From Candidatus Nitrosoglobus terrae (lineage in GTDB: Bacteria; Pseudomonadota; Gammaproteobacteria; Nitrosococcales; Nitrosococcaceae), in NCBI RefSeq assembly GCF_002356115.1, contig NZ_AP014836.1:1127001-1191000 (forward strand): a DNA stretch of 64,000 nucleotides, written 5' to 3'. The notes under the pieces were generated by a model that saw only the letters and a program-made list of their open reading frames with translations, did not search any database and was not told the origin of the DNA. Numbering within the stretch: the stretch's first letter is position 1; the number at the start of each line of letters is the position of its first letter. The position numbers and the translations under genes are program-made. Below are positions 54,740 to 63,769 of the stretch, one piece after another.

Positions 54740-56116
54740 ATGGGCAAGAAATTTTTATTATCCCTTAATACTGATCTATCTATGGTTAAAGAAAATTTGG
54801 GACTACATTCTATTATTCCAGTGATTTTATGGATTTGGTTCACTACCTCTATCCTTAGCATTGCCTTAGCCGAGGAAGTGGTAATCACTGAGCAGCAAGC
54901 CATTGGCCTATTTTATCAGCGCAATTTAGATATCATCGCTGCAAAATATGACCTTGAGCAAGCTAAGGCAGAGGAAATTATCGCCGCCGCTATTCCCAAT
55001 CCTACCCTTAACCTAAGTTCGCTAGAAATAGCTGATCACTATCCAGATCACGCAACACCTGCCGCTAACGTACAAATTGATCAGCTGATTGAATTAGGCG
55101 GAAAGCGTAGGTTGCGCAAAGAAAGCAGCCGATTAGGCACGCAAGCGGCAGAGAGCGATCTTCAAGATACTATCCGGATATTTAGTAATGCAGTGCGTCA
55201 CGCCTTTTATGAACTTTTGCTAAGCCAAGAATCGGTAGCCATTGCCCAAGAGGCTATCAACAGTTATCAAAAAATACTACAGGCTAGTGAGCTGCGGTTA
55301 AAAGCAGGTGACATTGCCAAACGGGATTTTACCCGTATTGAAGTAGAAGCGCTTAACGCTCAATCAGATTTAGATAAAACATTAGCTCATCTTACTGAAG
55401 CTCGCACTAAACTTGCTGCACTTCTGAATTGGCCAGAAGAAGCGGGACGATTTGCCGCTGAAAATCGCTGGCCTGAAATTAAGAAATTTTATTACCCGCT
55501 TAACGATGAAGAAGCCCTCATTAACCAAGCTATTCTCCAACGCCCCGATATCAGAGCAGCACAGCTACGTATCGATCAGGCTAATAAGGATCTCAAACTC
55601 GCCCACAGTCTTCGGATTCCAGATATTACGGTAAGTGCGGGTTATGCCCATGATTTTGGAAATATTGTGGTCGATAGTGCCATGGTAGGTTTAAGTGTAC
55701 CTCTACCTATATTTTATCAACACAAAGGTGAAATCGATAAAGCAAAAGTGGCGCTCAACAATACGGAGCTACAGATCCGTCAGGTAAGGCAAAAAATTCG
55801 TGGAGAGATTGTAAGCGCAGTAGCCACCTGGAATGCTACGACTACCATGGTAAAACGATACCAAAGCGGAGTTCTTCATCGGATTGCTCAAGTACAAGAC
55901 TCAGCTGAATTTGCTTACAATCATGGTAGCACTGATATTATCGATTTGATAGAAGCTAGGCGCAACTACAAAGCAAAAATGCTTGAATATTACGATACAT
56001 TAGCCAATCGAAGCTTTGCTTATGCCGATCTATTAAGCGCATTAGGCGAACATGTCATCGATCTTAATTCCACTCCCTCAGCTTCAACCACCCCGTTAGA
56101 GATTAGTAAGCGCTAA
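54740..56116 (+). CDS. CzcC-like outer-membrane efflux protein
   Basis: 458 aa, TolC-superfamily. A hydrophobic export signal lies at about residues 24-45 (IIPVILWIWFTTSILSIALA), so the true start may be Met 15 (54782). The OEP repeats are seen twice: LFYQRNLDIIAAKYDLEQAKAEEI and the second half LINQAILQRPDIRAAQLRIDQANK, each forming two coiled-coil helices and two barrel strands. It forms the outer-membrane channel for the CzcBA pump that follows 50 nt later. Start context is poor. Confidence 0.9.
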   Translation: MGKKFLLSLNTDLSMVKENLGLHSIIPVILWIWFTTSILSIALAEEVVITEQQAIGLFYQRNLDIIAAKYDLEQAKAEEIIAAAIPNPTLNLSSLEIADHYPDHATPAANVQIDQLIELGGKRRLRKESSRLGTQAAESDLQDTIRIFSNAVRHAFYELLLSQESVAIAQEAINSYQKILQASELRLKAGDIAKRDFTRIEVEALNAQSDLDKTLAHLTEARTKLAALLNWPEEAGRFAAENRWPEIKKFYYPLNDEEALINQAILQRPDIRAAQLRIDQANKDLKLAHSLRIPDITVSAGYAHDFGNIVVDSAMVGLSVPLPIFYQHKGEIDKAKVALNNTELQIRQVRQKIRGEIVSAVATWNATTTMVKRYQSGVLHRIAQVQDSAEFAYNHGSTDIIDLIEARRNYKAKMLEYYDTLANRSFAYADLLSALGEHVIDLNSTPSASTTPLEISKR

Positions 56117-56166
56117 CTCATGTTTACTATGAATAATACATTCATCCTAACTTTGTCTCCAATCTT

Positions 56167-57324
56167 ATGGTGTTACCTCGCAAAAATGTATTTATGGCGA
56201 AAAATCTAGCTGGCTGGCTATTGGTAGTAGCTGTAGTACTGGTAGGCTGTCGTCACAATGCTCTACCGGATCAACCAGAGATTCGGCCGCAGGTTAAAGG
56301 TAGCCAAATTATCTTTCCTGAAGATAACGATACCCTTAAAGCCCTATCGACTGTTGCTGTTCTGGCAGATACCCAACGCTCTCTACAAATACCTGGGCGT
56401 TTAGTATGGAATGAGGATCAGACGGTAAGAATATTTAGCCCTTTTAACGGCCTAGTGATAGACATTTTAGTGAATACGGGACAACAGGTACAAACTGGGC
56501 AATCGCTTACGGCTATCCAATCACCGGATTTCAATGTGGTGCAATCAGAATACTATAAAGCGATAAGTGATATCGCCTTTGCCAAAAAGAAACTCGCGCG
56601 ACAACAAGAACTCTATCAGCATGGAGTCTCTGCTCGGAAGGAGTTAGAAGAAGCAGAAGCCAATTATGCTAATGCCGAAGCTGATTTAAAACGGGCTCAA
56701 GCACGACTGAAACCTTACGGTAACCCGGATAAACCCACGGAATTGTTTTATCTGAAAAGTCCTTTAACTGGCGTGGTAGTTCAAAAAGCTATCAACCCTG
56801 GCCAAGAACTTGCTTTTGGGCAAGATACCGGACCTTTATTTATCATCACTAACCCCTCCTCTTTATGGGCACAACTAGATGCCGCTGAGGACGATCTAGC
56901 TAATTTAAGCCCAAATGAAACCTTCAAAATCATTAGTCATTCCTATCCTAAAGAAAATTTTCCTGGCACCATTACCCATATATCTGATTATGTGGATCCG
57001 GTCACCAGAACAGTAAAAGTACTTGCTGAAGTACCTAACTCTGAACGAAAACTTAAGGCCCAGATGTATATCACCGCAAACTTCTCGCTCTATGCAAAAC
57101 CGCAATTACGAGTACCTAGCAAAGCTGTCATATTAGATAAAGACAATTTCTATGTGTTTATCAGTAAAGGCAACAGAACTTATATACGCACTCAAATTGA
57201 AGTGGGCGCTGAAAATCAAGGTATGGTACCCGTACTCTCTGGCTTAAACCTAGAAGATAAAGTAGTCGTTGAAGGCGCAATCTATCTCAATCATCTTATC
57301 CAAGCTGCCCGCCATCAGTCATGA
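56167..57324 (+). CDS. CzcB-like periplasmic adaptor, lipoprotein
   Basis: 385 aa membrane-fusion protein linking the CzcA pump to the outer channel. A lipobox VVLVGC near residue 28 suggests N-terminal lipidation. Next come the barrel-sandwich lipoyl-like halves FNGLVIDILVNTGQQVQTGQS and SPLTGVVVQKAINPGQELAF, separated by a coiled coil (KAISDIAFAKKKLARQQELYQ...ANAEADLKRAQARL). The C-terminal membrane-proximal domain has YVDPVTRTVKVLAEVPN. MAKNLAG at residue 10 could be the true start. Its stop overlaps czcA by four bases. Confidence 0.92.
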   Translation: MVLPRKNVFMAKNLAGWLLVVAVVLVGCRHNALPDQPEIRPQVKGSQIIFPEDNDTLKALSTVAVLADTQRSLQIPGRLVWNEDQTVRIFSPFNGLVIDILVNTGQQVQTGQSLTAIQSPDFNVVQSEYYKAISDIAFAKKKLARQQELYQHGVSARKELEEAEANYANAEADLKRAQARLKPYGNPDKPTELFYLKSPLTGVVVQKAINPGQELAFGQDTGPLFIITNPSSLWAQLDAAEDDLANLSPNETFKIISHSYPKENFPGTITHISDYVDPVTRTVKVLAEVPNSERKLKAQMYITANFSLYAKPQLRVPSKAVILDKDNFYVFISKGNRTYIRTQIEVGAENQGMVPVLSGLNLEDKVVVEGAIYLNHLIQAARHQS

Positions 57325-60300
57325 TTAAACGTATTGTTTCTTTTAGTCTTAACGAGCCTGTTTTTATCTGGCTAGGATTGATTCTTTTTATCGGTAGCGG
57401 GTTAGCCGCCTTTCATTCTTTGTCTATTGAGGCATTCCCTGATGTCTCTGATACTCAAGTTTCTGTGATCACCCTTTATCCTGGGCAAGCGGCTGAGGAA
57501 ATTGAGAAGCAAGTGACCATCCCCCTAGAAATTGGGTTGGCTGGATTACCCAGCGCTGTTCGTATGTTCTCCCATACAATGTTCGGGCTCTCTTACCTGA
57601 TCATCACTTTTGATGATAGGGTTGATCCCTATTTTGCTCGCCAGCGGGTATTAGAGCGACTGCAAACTATCGATATGCCGTTAGGCGTAAATCCAGAAAT
57701 GGGACCCTTAGCCACAGCTATTGGCGAAATTTATCGCTATAAACTAGAGGCCAAAGATATGAGCGCCATGGATTTACGTATTCTTCAAGATTGGGTGGTA
57801 TCACGCCAGCTCAAACAAATACCTGGGGTTGCAGAAGTCGCCTCCATAGGGGGGCCCATCAAAGAGTATCAAGTTCATCCTAATTTAGCCAAAATGCGTG
57901 ATTATCAGGTAAGCCTCGATGATTTATTTAGTGCTATTGAGCGAGCCAATGCCAATGCAGGCGGAGGCCCAGTAGAACTAGGGAGTCAACGGTTCCTGCT
58001 ACGGGGAATCGGCTTACTTAAGTCTAGCGCTGATATTGGTAAAATCGTTGTTGCAGAAAATCAAGGGGTTCCCGTTCTAGTACAGAATATAGCAGAGATT
58101 GAGATCAGTAGTCCCCCTCGTCAAGGCATTATAGGGGAGAGAGAGAATGATGATGTTATCTCTGGAATCATTATGATGCGGAAAGGAGAAAATCCTTCGG
58201 TAGTACTAGCTGCCATTAAAGAAAAAGTAACCGCCCTTAACCAATCTGGGCTACCTAAAGGGGTTACTATTGTCCCCTACTATGATCGCTCCTGGCTGAT
58301 TGGTAAGACTCTCCATACAGTATTTGGTAATCTCTTAGAAGGGGCGATACTGGTGACTGGGGTATTATTTTTATTTCTAGGTAATTTGCGCGCTGCTAGC
58401 ATTGTAGCCATTATTATTCCACTCGCATTACTCGCTACCTTTCTTGGTCTAACTTGGATAGGCATTCCAGCAAATCTATTATCTCTTGGAGGTATGGATT
58501 TTGGTATGATTGTGGATGGTGCAGTTATCGTAGTAGAAAATGTTTTTCGCAAACTGGGGGAAAATAAACATACTTATACTGCTAACGAGCGGCGACAGAA
58601 GGTTTTAGAAGCGGTTACCGAAGTCGGGCGTCCCACTTTATTTTCCATGCTCATTATTATCTGCGCTCATATCCCTATTTTCACCCTACAACGCCATGAA
58701 GGTCGGATTTTTTCCCCTATGGCCTATTCAGTAACCTCTGCACTAACTGGCGCACTGATTCTCTCACTTACTTTAGTGCCCCTACTCTGCTACTACCTGC
58801 TCCGTAAAGATCTACCTCACAAAGATAATTGGCTGCTTATTGGATGCAAAGCAATGTACCAGCCTCTGCTGCTATGGTCGCTGCAACATAAAAAAACCGT
58901 CATTATGATTGCCCTAACTGCTTTACTGAGTAGCCTTGGGGTCGCGCGACACTTGGGCACTGAGTTTCTTCCTGAGTTAGATGAAGGCACCATCTGGATT
59001 AATATACCCTTACCTCCCGGTATTTCCACATCTGAGACTCAAGCAGCCACCAGACGAATCCGTGCCGCGATTCAGGCCATACCGGAAATTGATTCAGTGA
59101 TTTCCAAAGCCGGTCGAGATGATGAGGGGACCGACCCCAAGCTCTTAAATAATACCGAGTACCTCATCAACCTAAAACCTGAATCTAAATGGCGCCAAGG
59201 CTATACTAAAGAAAGGCTTATTAAGGAGATGGATCGTATTTTATCATCTATGCCTGGGATAGAACCGTCTTTCTCTCAGCCGATACGGGATAACGTATTA
59301 GAAAGTATTTCTCAAATTAAAGGGCAAATTGTCATTAAAATATTTGGTGAGGATCCGCAAGTGCTTAAAACACAAGCACGGCAAGTACTCCAGTTGATCA
59401 ATGATGTTCCTGGGGTAGCTCAGGCGTTCATTGATCAAGAAGGAGAGTTACCACAATACTTGATTGAAATAGATCGAGAAGCGGCAGCTCGGTACGGATT
59501 AAATGTCGCTGATCTACAGGACCTCGTGGAAATTGCATTAGGCGGTAAGGCTGCCACTGAGTTCTGGGATGGTGAGCGTCATTTTAGTATTGTAGTACGG
59601 CTTAAGGAATCGAAACGATCCCCAGCACAATTGAAAAATACCTTAATCAATACTCCCCACGGAGGACCCATCCCTATTTCTGAAGTAGTAGAATTTCGTG
59701 CAGTCAGCGGTGCGTTGGATATTAGCCGAGAAAATGGACGACCTGTTAAAGCAATTAGTATTTTTATTCGTGACCGGGATATGGGTAGTGTAGTTTCTGA
59801 TATGCAACAACGTGTAGAGGAAAACATCACTCTACCCGAGCGTTATGAGATCACTTGGTCTGGGGAGTTTGAAAGCCAAGAACGCGCTATGAAACGGCTG
59901 ATACTCGTCGTACCTCTGTCAATTTTGCTCATTTTTATTTTATTATTCAATGCCTTTAACTCATTTAAGGATTCCTTTTTAATCATTGCCGATATTCCGT
60001 TTGCTTTAATCGGAGGAGTCTTAGCCCTTTATTTTACGGGGTTTCCCCTTTCAGTTTCTGCAGCTGTCGGTTTTATCTCCCTATTTGGCCTATCAGTTTT
60101 AGATGGGGTGGTTATGCTGACCTATTTTAACCAACTGCGTAGCGAGGGAAAAACCCCCTTAGAAGCCGCTATTGAAGGATCCCTATTGCGCCTTCGCCCC
60201 GTACTCATGACCGCGCTATTAGCTATGCTGGGTCTATTGCCTATGGCCTTATCTACCGATATTGGCGCTCAAGTCCAGCGCCCTCTAGCCATAGTCATTA

Positions 60301-60416
60301 TTGGTGGGTTAATTTCAGCCACACTACTGACATTAATTGTTCTACCCACCCTTTACTTAATTTTTTCAACTTCCGGTTCTCTATTAAATCAAGAAAATAA
60401 GATTCTCTCTCAATAG
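57321..60416 (+). CDS. CzcA-like heavy-metal RND efflux pump
   Basis: 1031 aa, proton-driven inner-membrane RND transporter of the HME group (CzcA/CusA). N-terminal IVSFSLNEPVFIWLGLILFI, SIEAFPDVSDTQVSVIT, periplasmic repeat, and the TM4 motif LGGMDFGMIVDGAVIVVENVF carrying the Asp of the proton relay. The second half has GTEFLPELDEGTIWI, YEITWSGEFESQERAMKRL and RLRPVLMTALLAMLGLLPMA. The metal specificity (Zn/Cd/Co versus Cu/Ag or Ni) cannot be decided by eye. The start overlaps czcB by ATGA. Confidence 0.95.
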   Translation: MIKRIVSFSLNEPVFIWLGLILFIGSGLAAFHSLSIEAFPDVSDTQVSVITLYPGQAAEEIEKQVTIPLEIGLAGLPSAVRMFSHTMFGLSYLIITFDDRVDPYFARQRVLERLQTIDMPLGVNPEMGPLATAIGEIYRYKLEAKDMSAMDLRILQDWVVSRQLKQIPGVAEVASIGGPIKEYQVHPNLAKMRDYQVSLDDLFSAIERANANAGGGPVELGSQRFLLRGIGLLKSSADIGKIVVAENQGVPVLVQNIAEIEISSPPRQGIIGERENDDVISGIIMMRKGENPSVVLAAIKEKVTALNQSGLPKGVTIVPYYDRSWLIGKTLHTVFGNLLEGAILVTGVLFLFLGNLRAASIVAIIIPLALLATFLGLTWIGIPANLLSLGGMDFGMIVDGAVIVVENVFRKLGENKHTYTANERRQKVLEAVTEVGRPTLFSMLIIICAHIPIFTLQRHEGRIFSPMAYSVTSALTGALILSLTLVPLLCYYLLRKDLPHKDNWLLIGCKAMYQPLLLWSLQHKKTVIMIALTALLSSLGVARHLGTEFLPELDEGTIWINIPLPPGISTSETQAATRRIRAAIQAIPEIDSVISKAGRDDEGTDPKLLNNTEYLINLKPESKWRQGYTKERLIKEMDRILSSMPGIEPSFSQPIRDNVLESISQIKGQIVIKIFGEDPQVLKTQARQVLQLINDVPGVAQAFIDQEGELPQYLIEIDREAAARYGLNVADLQDLVEIALGGKAATEFWDGERHFSIVVRLKESKRSPAQLKNTLINTPHGGPIPISEVVEFRAVSGALDISRENGRPVKAISIFIRDRDMGSVVSDMQQRVEENITLPERYEITWSGEFESQERAMKRLILVVPLSILLIFILLFNAFNSFKDSFLIIADIPFALIGGVLALYFTGFPLSVSAAVGFISLFGLSVLDGVVMLTYFNQLRSEGKTPLEAAIEGSLLRLRPVLMTALLAMLGLLPMALSTDIGAQVQRPLAIVIIGGLISATLLTLIVLPTLYLIFSTSGSLLNQENKILSQ

Positions 60417-60427
60417 AAACAAAACCC

Positions 60428-61720
60428 ATGATAATCCCTGCTGATCACCCGAAACGAATACTTGTAAACCATGAGCTCCATGCTCGGCTACCAGAGCCTT
60501 TGGTACCCCCGGAGCAAGTCTCTCACCTATTACTCACTTCGGATATTAGCATGGGGCCGCTGGAGCGAAAAAAGCTTACCGAGCTATGCGCTCAATTCGG
60601 CCACACAATCTATATCCCGGAAGAGAATCATTTTCGCATTGATCTGGGGCCATTTCGCCTCAAGTGGGAAAAACATACTGAGGTCAGTAGTTACACCTTT
60701 TTTCGACAAGGTCCCTTCCGTGAGCCTTTCGTCGATACCATCATCAAAGGCATACCCCAGCGCTGGCTAGCAGAGTTACCTGGAAAAACCTTAGCAGCTA
60801 CCCATCTTGCTATTTACTCTACACCTGAAAGGCTATACAACCCCAACGAATTAGCTACACTATTTGAAGGAGATGCCTTAACCGGTGCCTATATTGGTGA
60901 GGGATCAGGAATTGCCTATGCCGATTTTCATATTCATGGAGACGGCTTTAGTCGATTCATCGTTAAAGATATAAGCCTGAACTCACGTCAGGCTGGAAGG
61001 GTAGTCCAACGACTATTGGAGATTGAATCTTACCTCATTCAGGCACTGCTCACCTATCCTGAAGCCCGTAAAGTAATGCCAATGCTAAAGCAGGCTGAAC
61101 AAGATTTAGCCAAGATTACCGAATCAATCTCATCCGCGACTACTGAAGAAGAACCCGCATTACTTCATGAGCTTACGAAATTAGCCGCTACTATTGAAAG
61201 CGTGGCATCCTTAATTCAATATCGAGTTACTGCCGCTCAAGCCTATTACAAGCTAGTACGGCAGCGTATTATCGAGCTACGGGAATTACGGATCGAAGGC
61301 ACGCAGACTTTTCACGAGTTCTGCGAACGGCGTGCCGGACCTGCAATAAGTACTTGCGAAACAGTACTTCAATTACAGGAGAGCTTATCTCAGCGTATCA
61401 GTCGTGCCAGCGAATTATTACGTACGCGAGTAGATATATCTCTTGAGCATCAGAATCAGCAAATTCTCTCCTCCATGGCAAAACGCGCTGAGATTCAGCT
61501 TCGCTTACAAGAAACAGTAGAAGGATTATCAGTCGCTGCCATTACCTATTACTTAGTGGGTCTTATAGGATATCTTGCTAAGGCTGCGAAAGCGATTGAT
61601 TTACCGCTTAATCCTGATCTTATTATTGGTGCTGCAATCCCGGTAACTGCTGTATTAGTGGCACTGGGAGTACGGCAGGTGAGACGCTTGGTTTCTGAAG
61701 AGCAGCAGAAGCTAGACTAA
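60428..61720 (+). CDS. DUF3422-family membrane-anchored protein
   Basis: 430 aa, beginning DHPKRILVNHELHARLPEPLVPPEQV, the DUF3422 signature. The middle has long helices with heptad-like repeats (about 190-350). Two C-terminal hydrophobic helices (VEGLSVAAITYYLVGLIGYLA and LIIGAAIPVTAVLVALGV) anchor it in the inner membrane with most of the protein cytosolic. Function of the family is unknown. It follows czcA by 11 nt and is probably in the same transcript, which is why a link with metal efflux is worth considering. Confidence 0.88.
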   Translation: MIIPADHPKRILVNHELHARLPEPLVPPEQVSHLLLTSDISMGPLERKKLTELCAQFGHTIYIPEENHFRIDLGPFRLKWEKHTEVSSYTFFRQGPFREPFVDTIIKGIPQRWLAELPGKTLAATHLAIYSTPERLYNPNELATLFEGDALTGAYIGEGSGIAYADFHIHGDGFSRFIVKDISLNSRQAGRVVQRLLEIESYLIQALLTYPEARKVMPMLKQAEQDLAKITESISSATTEEEPALLHELTKLAATIESVASLIQYRVTAAQAYYKLVRQRIIELRELRIEGTQTFHEFCERRAGPAISTCETVLQLQESLSQRISRASELLRTRVDISLEHQNQQILSSMAKRAEIQLRLQETVEGLSVAAITYYLVGLIGYLAKAAKAIDLPLNPDLIIGAAIPVTAVLVALGVRQVRRLVSEEQQKLD

Positions 61721-61840
61721 TGAATAATCTTATTTCCCTGATTTTCTACGGTTATCTTCACGGCAAAGTATTTGGCAATTATTCAGCTCTGTTTTTCCCC
61801 CTTCACACCATGGGGTGATAAGGTTAAAAGGCTAGGGTTA

Positions 61841-62386
61841 TTATAGAGGAACTAAGGCGTAACCCTGCTGTTGTAAATCAATAATGGTTGTTATTCCCGA
61901 TAATGCAATTTTAACCTGAGGGTCAATCCAATCGTATTGATAGTGATTCCCAGCGACTGCTTGACCGCAGACAAGAATTTCAACGCCCGCCTCTGTTAGT
62001 TTTTTAATCATTGGCAAATTTGGGTTATCTATCCCGTATTGTTTTTTATAATGAACATTATCTAAGACGGTGGCAGTTGCAGGTCCAGAGATAATAGCAA
62101 CAAATTTTAGCTGACCTAATGGAACTCCGGCGCTAGCATATAAGTTAACTGCCCGAGCTACACTTTCCAAAGCAAGATTCACTTGTTTAAGCTCTTTAGC
62201 TTTAGTTAACCAAAATATAGCTTTATGGGTTTCATTTTTGCTTGGCTGGTAACTAGACTGGGGTAAGGGGTGCATTTTACCAAACCCCTCAATAGCAGGT
62301 GTTTGCCAAAAATTATTATCATCCGCAATAACATTATGGTAAATAAAAACAAGACTTAATAAAGCTACTATGCTGCTATAATTCAT
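61841..62386 (-). CDS. Periplasmic DsrE-like protein
   Basis: 181 aa with a signal peptide (SSIVALLSLVFIYHNVIA). The mature part is a DsrE/DsrF-like fold: VNLALESVARAVNLYASAGVPLGQLKFVAIISG, ITEGVEILVCGQAV-like segment (seen as EAGVEILVCGQAVAGN) with one conserved Cys, and a final YALVPL. The family of secreted DsrE-like proteins often accompanies ion transport or sulfur and metal genes; its role is unknown. It ends the RND-exbB-exbD-dsrE run. Confidence 0.82.
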   Translation of the reverse strand: MNYSSIVALLSLVFIYHNVIADDNNFWQTPAIEGFGKMHPLPQSSYQPSKNETHKAIFWLTKAKELKQVNLALESVARAVNLYASAGVPLGQLKFVAIISGPATATVLDNVHYKKQYGIDNPNLPMIKKLTEAGVEILVCGQAVAGNHYQYDWIDPQVKIALSGITTIIDLQQQGYALVPL

Positions 62387-62408
62387 ACTACCTCCTCTTC
62401 ACCCCACG

Positions 62409-62837
62409 CTATTGGGTATTTCTGGTATCTTCAAGACCCACTAACGCTACTTTCAAATAACCCGTAGCTTGCAGATTATTCATAACACCCATCAGCGTGC
62501 CATAAGCTACCGTCTTGTCAGCCCGTAAAAACACACGCTTTGTCTTATCTCCTCCGGTTGCTTGATTCAGCGTTAATTCAAGTAACTCAGGCGTAACCGA
62601 CACGTCACCTACTAGCAGCGTAAGATCAGCCCGTATCGTTAGATAGAGCGGTTTATCAGATTGAGGCTGAGGTTTAGCGGTAGAAACAGGTAAATCAACG
62701 GGAATATTAACCGTTGTTAACGGTGCAACTACCATAAAAATAATGAGCAGTACCAACATCACATCAATAAAGGGCGTGACATTAATCTCATGCATCTCAG
62801 CAAGAGAATCTTCATCTAAATCAGATTGAATACCCAT
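62409..62837 (-). CDS. exbD: ExbD/TolR-family proton-channel subunit
   Basis: 142 aa. A single N-terminal helix EINVTPFIDVMLVLLIIFMVV holds the protonatable Asp required for proton flow (equivalent to E. coli ExbD D25). A periplasmic domain follows (VDLPVSTAKPQPQSDKPLYLTI, VFLRADKTVAYGTLMGVMNNL). The preceding ExbB gene is six bases away. Together they would harvest the proton motive force for an outer-membrane or pump partner. No TonB gene is in the window. Confidence 0.92.
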   Translation of the reverse strand: MGIQSDLDEDSLAEMHEINVTPFIDVMLVLLIIFMVVAPLTTVNIPVDLPVSTAKPQPQSDKPLYLTIRADLTLLVGDVSVTPELLELTLNQATGGDKTKRVFLRADKTVAYGTLMGVMNNLQATGYLKVALVGLEDTRNTQ

Positions 62838-62843
62838 AGATTC

Positions 62844-63719
62844 CTACTCCACCATGTTCAGTAATAGCTGCTGTGACTGAGTTGATAGGGCACCTGAGGC
62901 GCATCGTTGATCTAAATCCCGACTGACTAATTGTAGTATTTCACTTGAAATGTCAGCTAATAGGGCACGATATCCAGCCACTGAGCGAGCAAAGAAATTG
63001 TATATTACTACCGCAGGAACTGCTGTAATTAAGCCAATCGCAGTCACCAAAAGGGATTCGGCAATGCCAGGAGAAACTACTGCAAGGCTAGTAATCTGAG
63101 CTTTAGAGATACCAATAAAACTATCCATAATCCCCCATACTGTCCCAAATAAACCAACAAAAGGCGCAGTTGATCCGATGCTGGCCAAAATACCAATACC
63201 CCTAGCCATGTCCCGTCCTACTGCCGCTTCAAGCCGTCCTAAACGTAGCGCAATACGCTCCTTAATGCCTTCTGGAGAAAAACTAGTTGATGACAAATAA
63301 AGCTCCCGCTCAAGGGCTTGAGCAAATAGCTCTGGGACACCTTGGCCATTATATAAATGTCGAATCCCTTCTGTTAGGGTACTCACCTCATTTAATCCCT
63401 CTAACGCCCTTTGCAAATTGCGTTTTTCCGTGCCCAGCTCTAAATTCTTGGCTAACCCAATAGCCCAAGTCATAATTGATGCAAAAATAAGGCCAATAAT
63501 CACCACCTTTACCACAGGATCAGCATTTAAAAACATTCCCCATGGGGAAAAATTATAAGGTAATGTTGCGGTACCAATGATAGGCACCTCTGTAGAGGTA
63601 TCCGCAAATACCTGTTTAGAAAAAAATATTTCTTGAAAGAAAAAAACGATAAACCCGCTCCAGACTACATAGCACCTATAAAACAGCGTACACACAATAT
63701 TCGTAGCAATAGTCTTCAT
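62844..63719 (-). CDS. exbB: ExbB/TolQ/MotA-family proton channel
   Basis: 291 aa. The N-terminus has an extra hydrophobic stretch (CYVVWSGFIVFFFQEIFF) and a periplasmic segment before the canonical helices: VVKVVIIGLIFASIMTWAIGLA, GMARGIGILASIGSTAPFVGLFGTVWG (hallmark of ExbB), and AVVSPGIAESLLVTAIGLITAVPAVVIYNFF. This is the longer ExbB type with a leader. It lies 50 nt after the RND pump stop and just before exbD. Confidence 0.92.
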   Translation of the reverse strand: MKTIATNIVCTLFYRCYVVWSGFIVFFFQEIFFSKQVFADTSTEVPIIGTATLPYNFSPWGMFLNADPVVKVVIIGLIFASIMTWAIGLAKNLELGTEKRNLQRALEGLNEVSTLTEGIRHLYNGQGVPELFAQALERELYLSSTSFSPEGIKERIALRLGRLEAAVGRDMARGIGILASIGSTAPFVGLFGTVWGIMDSFIGISKAQITSLAVVSPGIAESLLVTAIGLITAVPAVVIYNFFARSVAGYRALLADISSEILQLVSRDLDQRCASGALSTQSQQLLLNMVE

Positions 63720-63769
63720 TTTATTGTTGAATTTACTAACAACCTTCTTTGTTAGAAAAACTATTAAAT

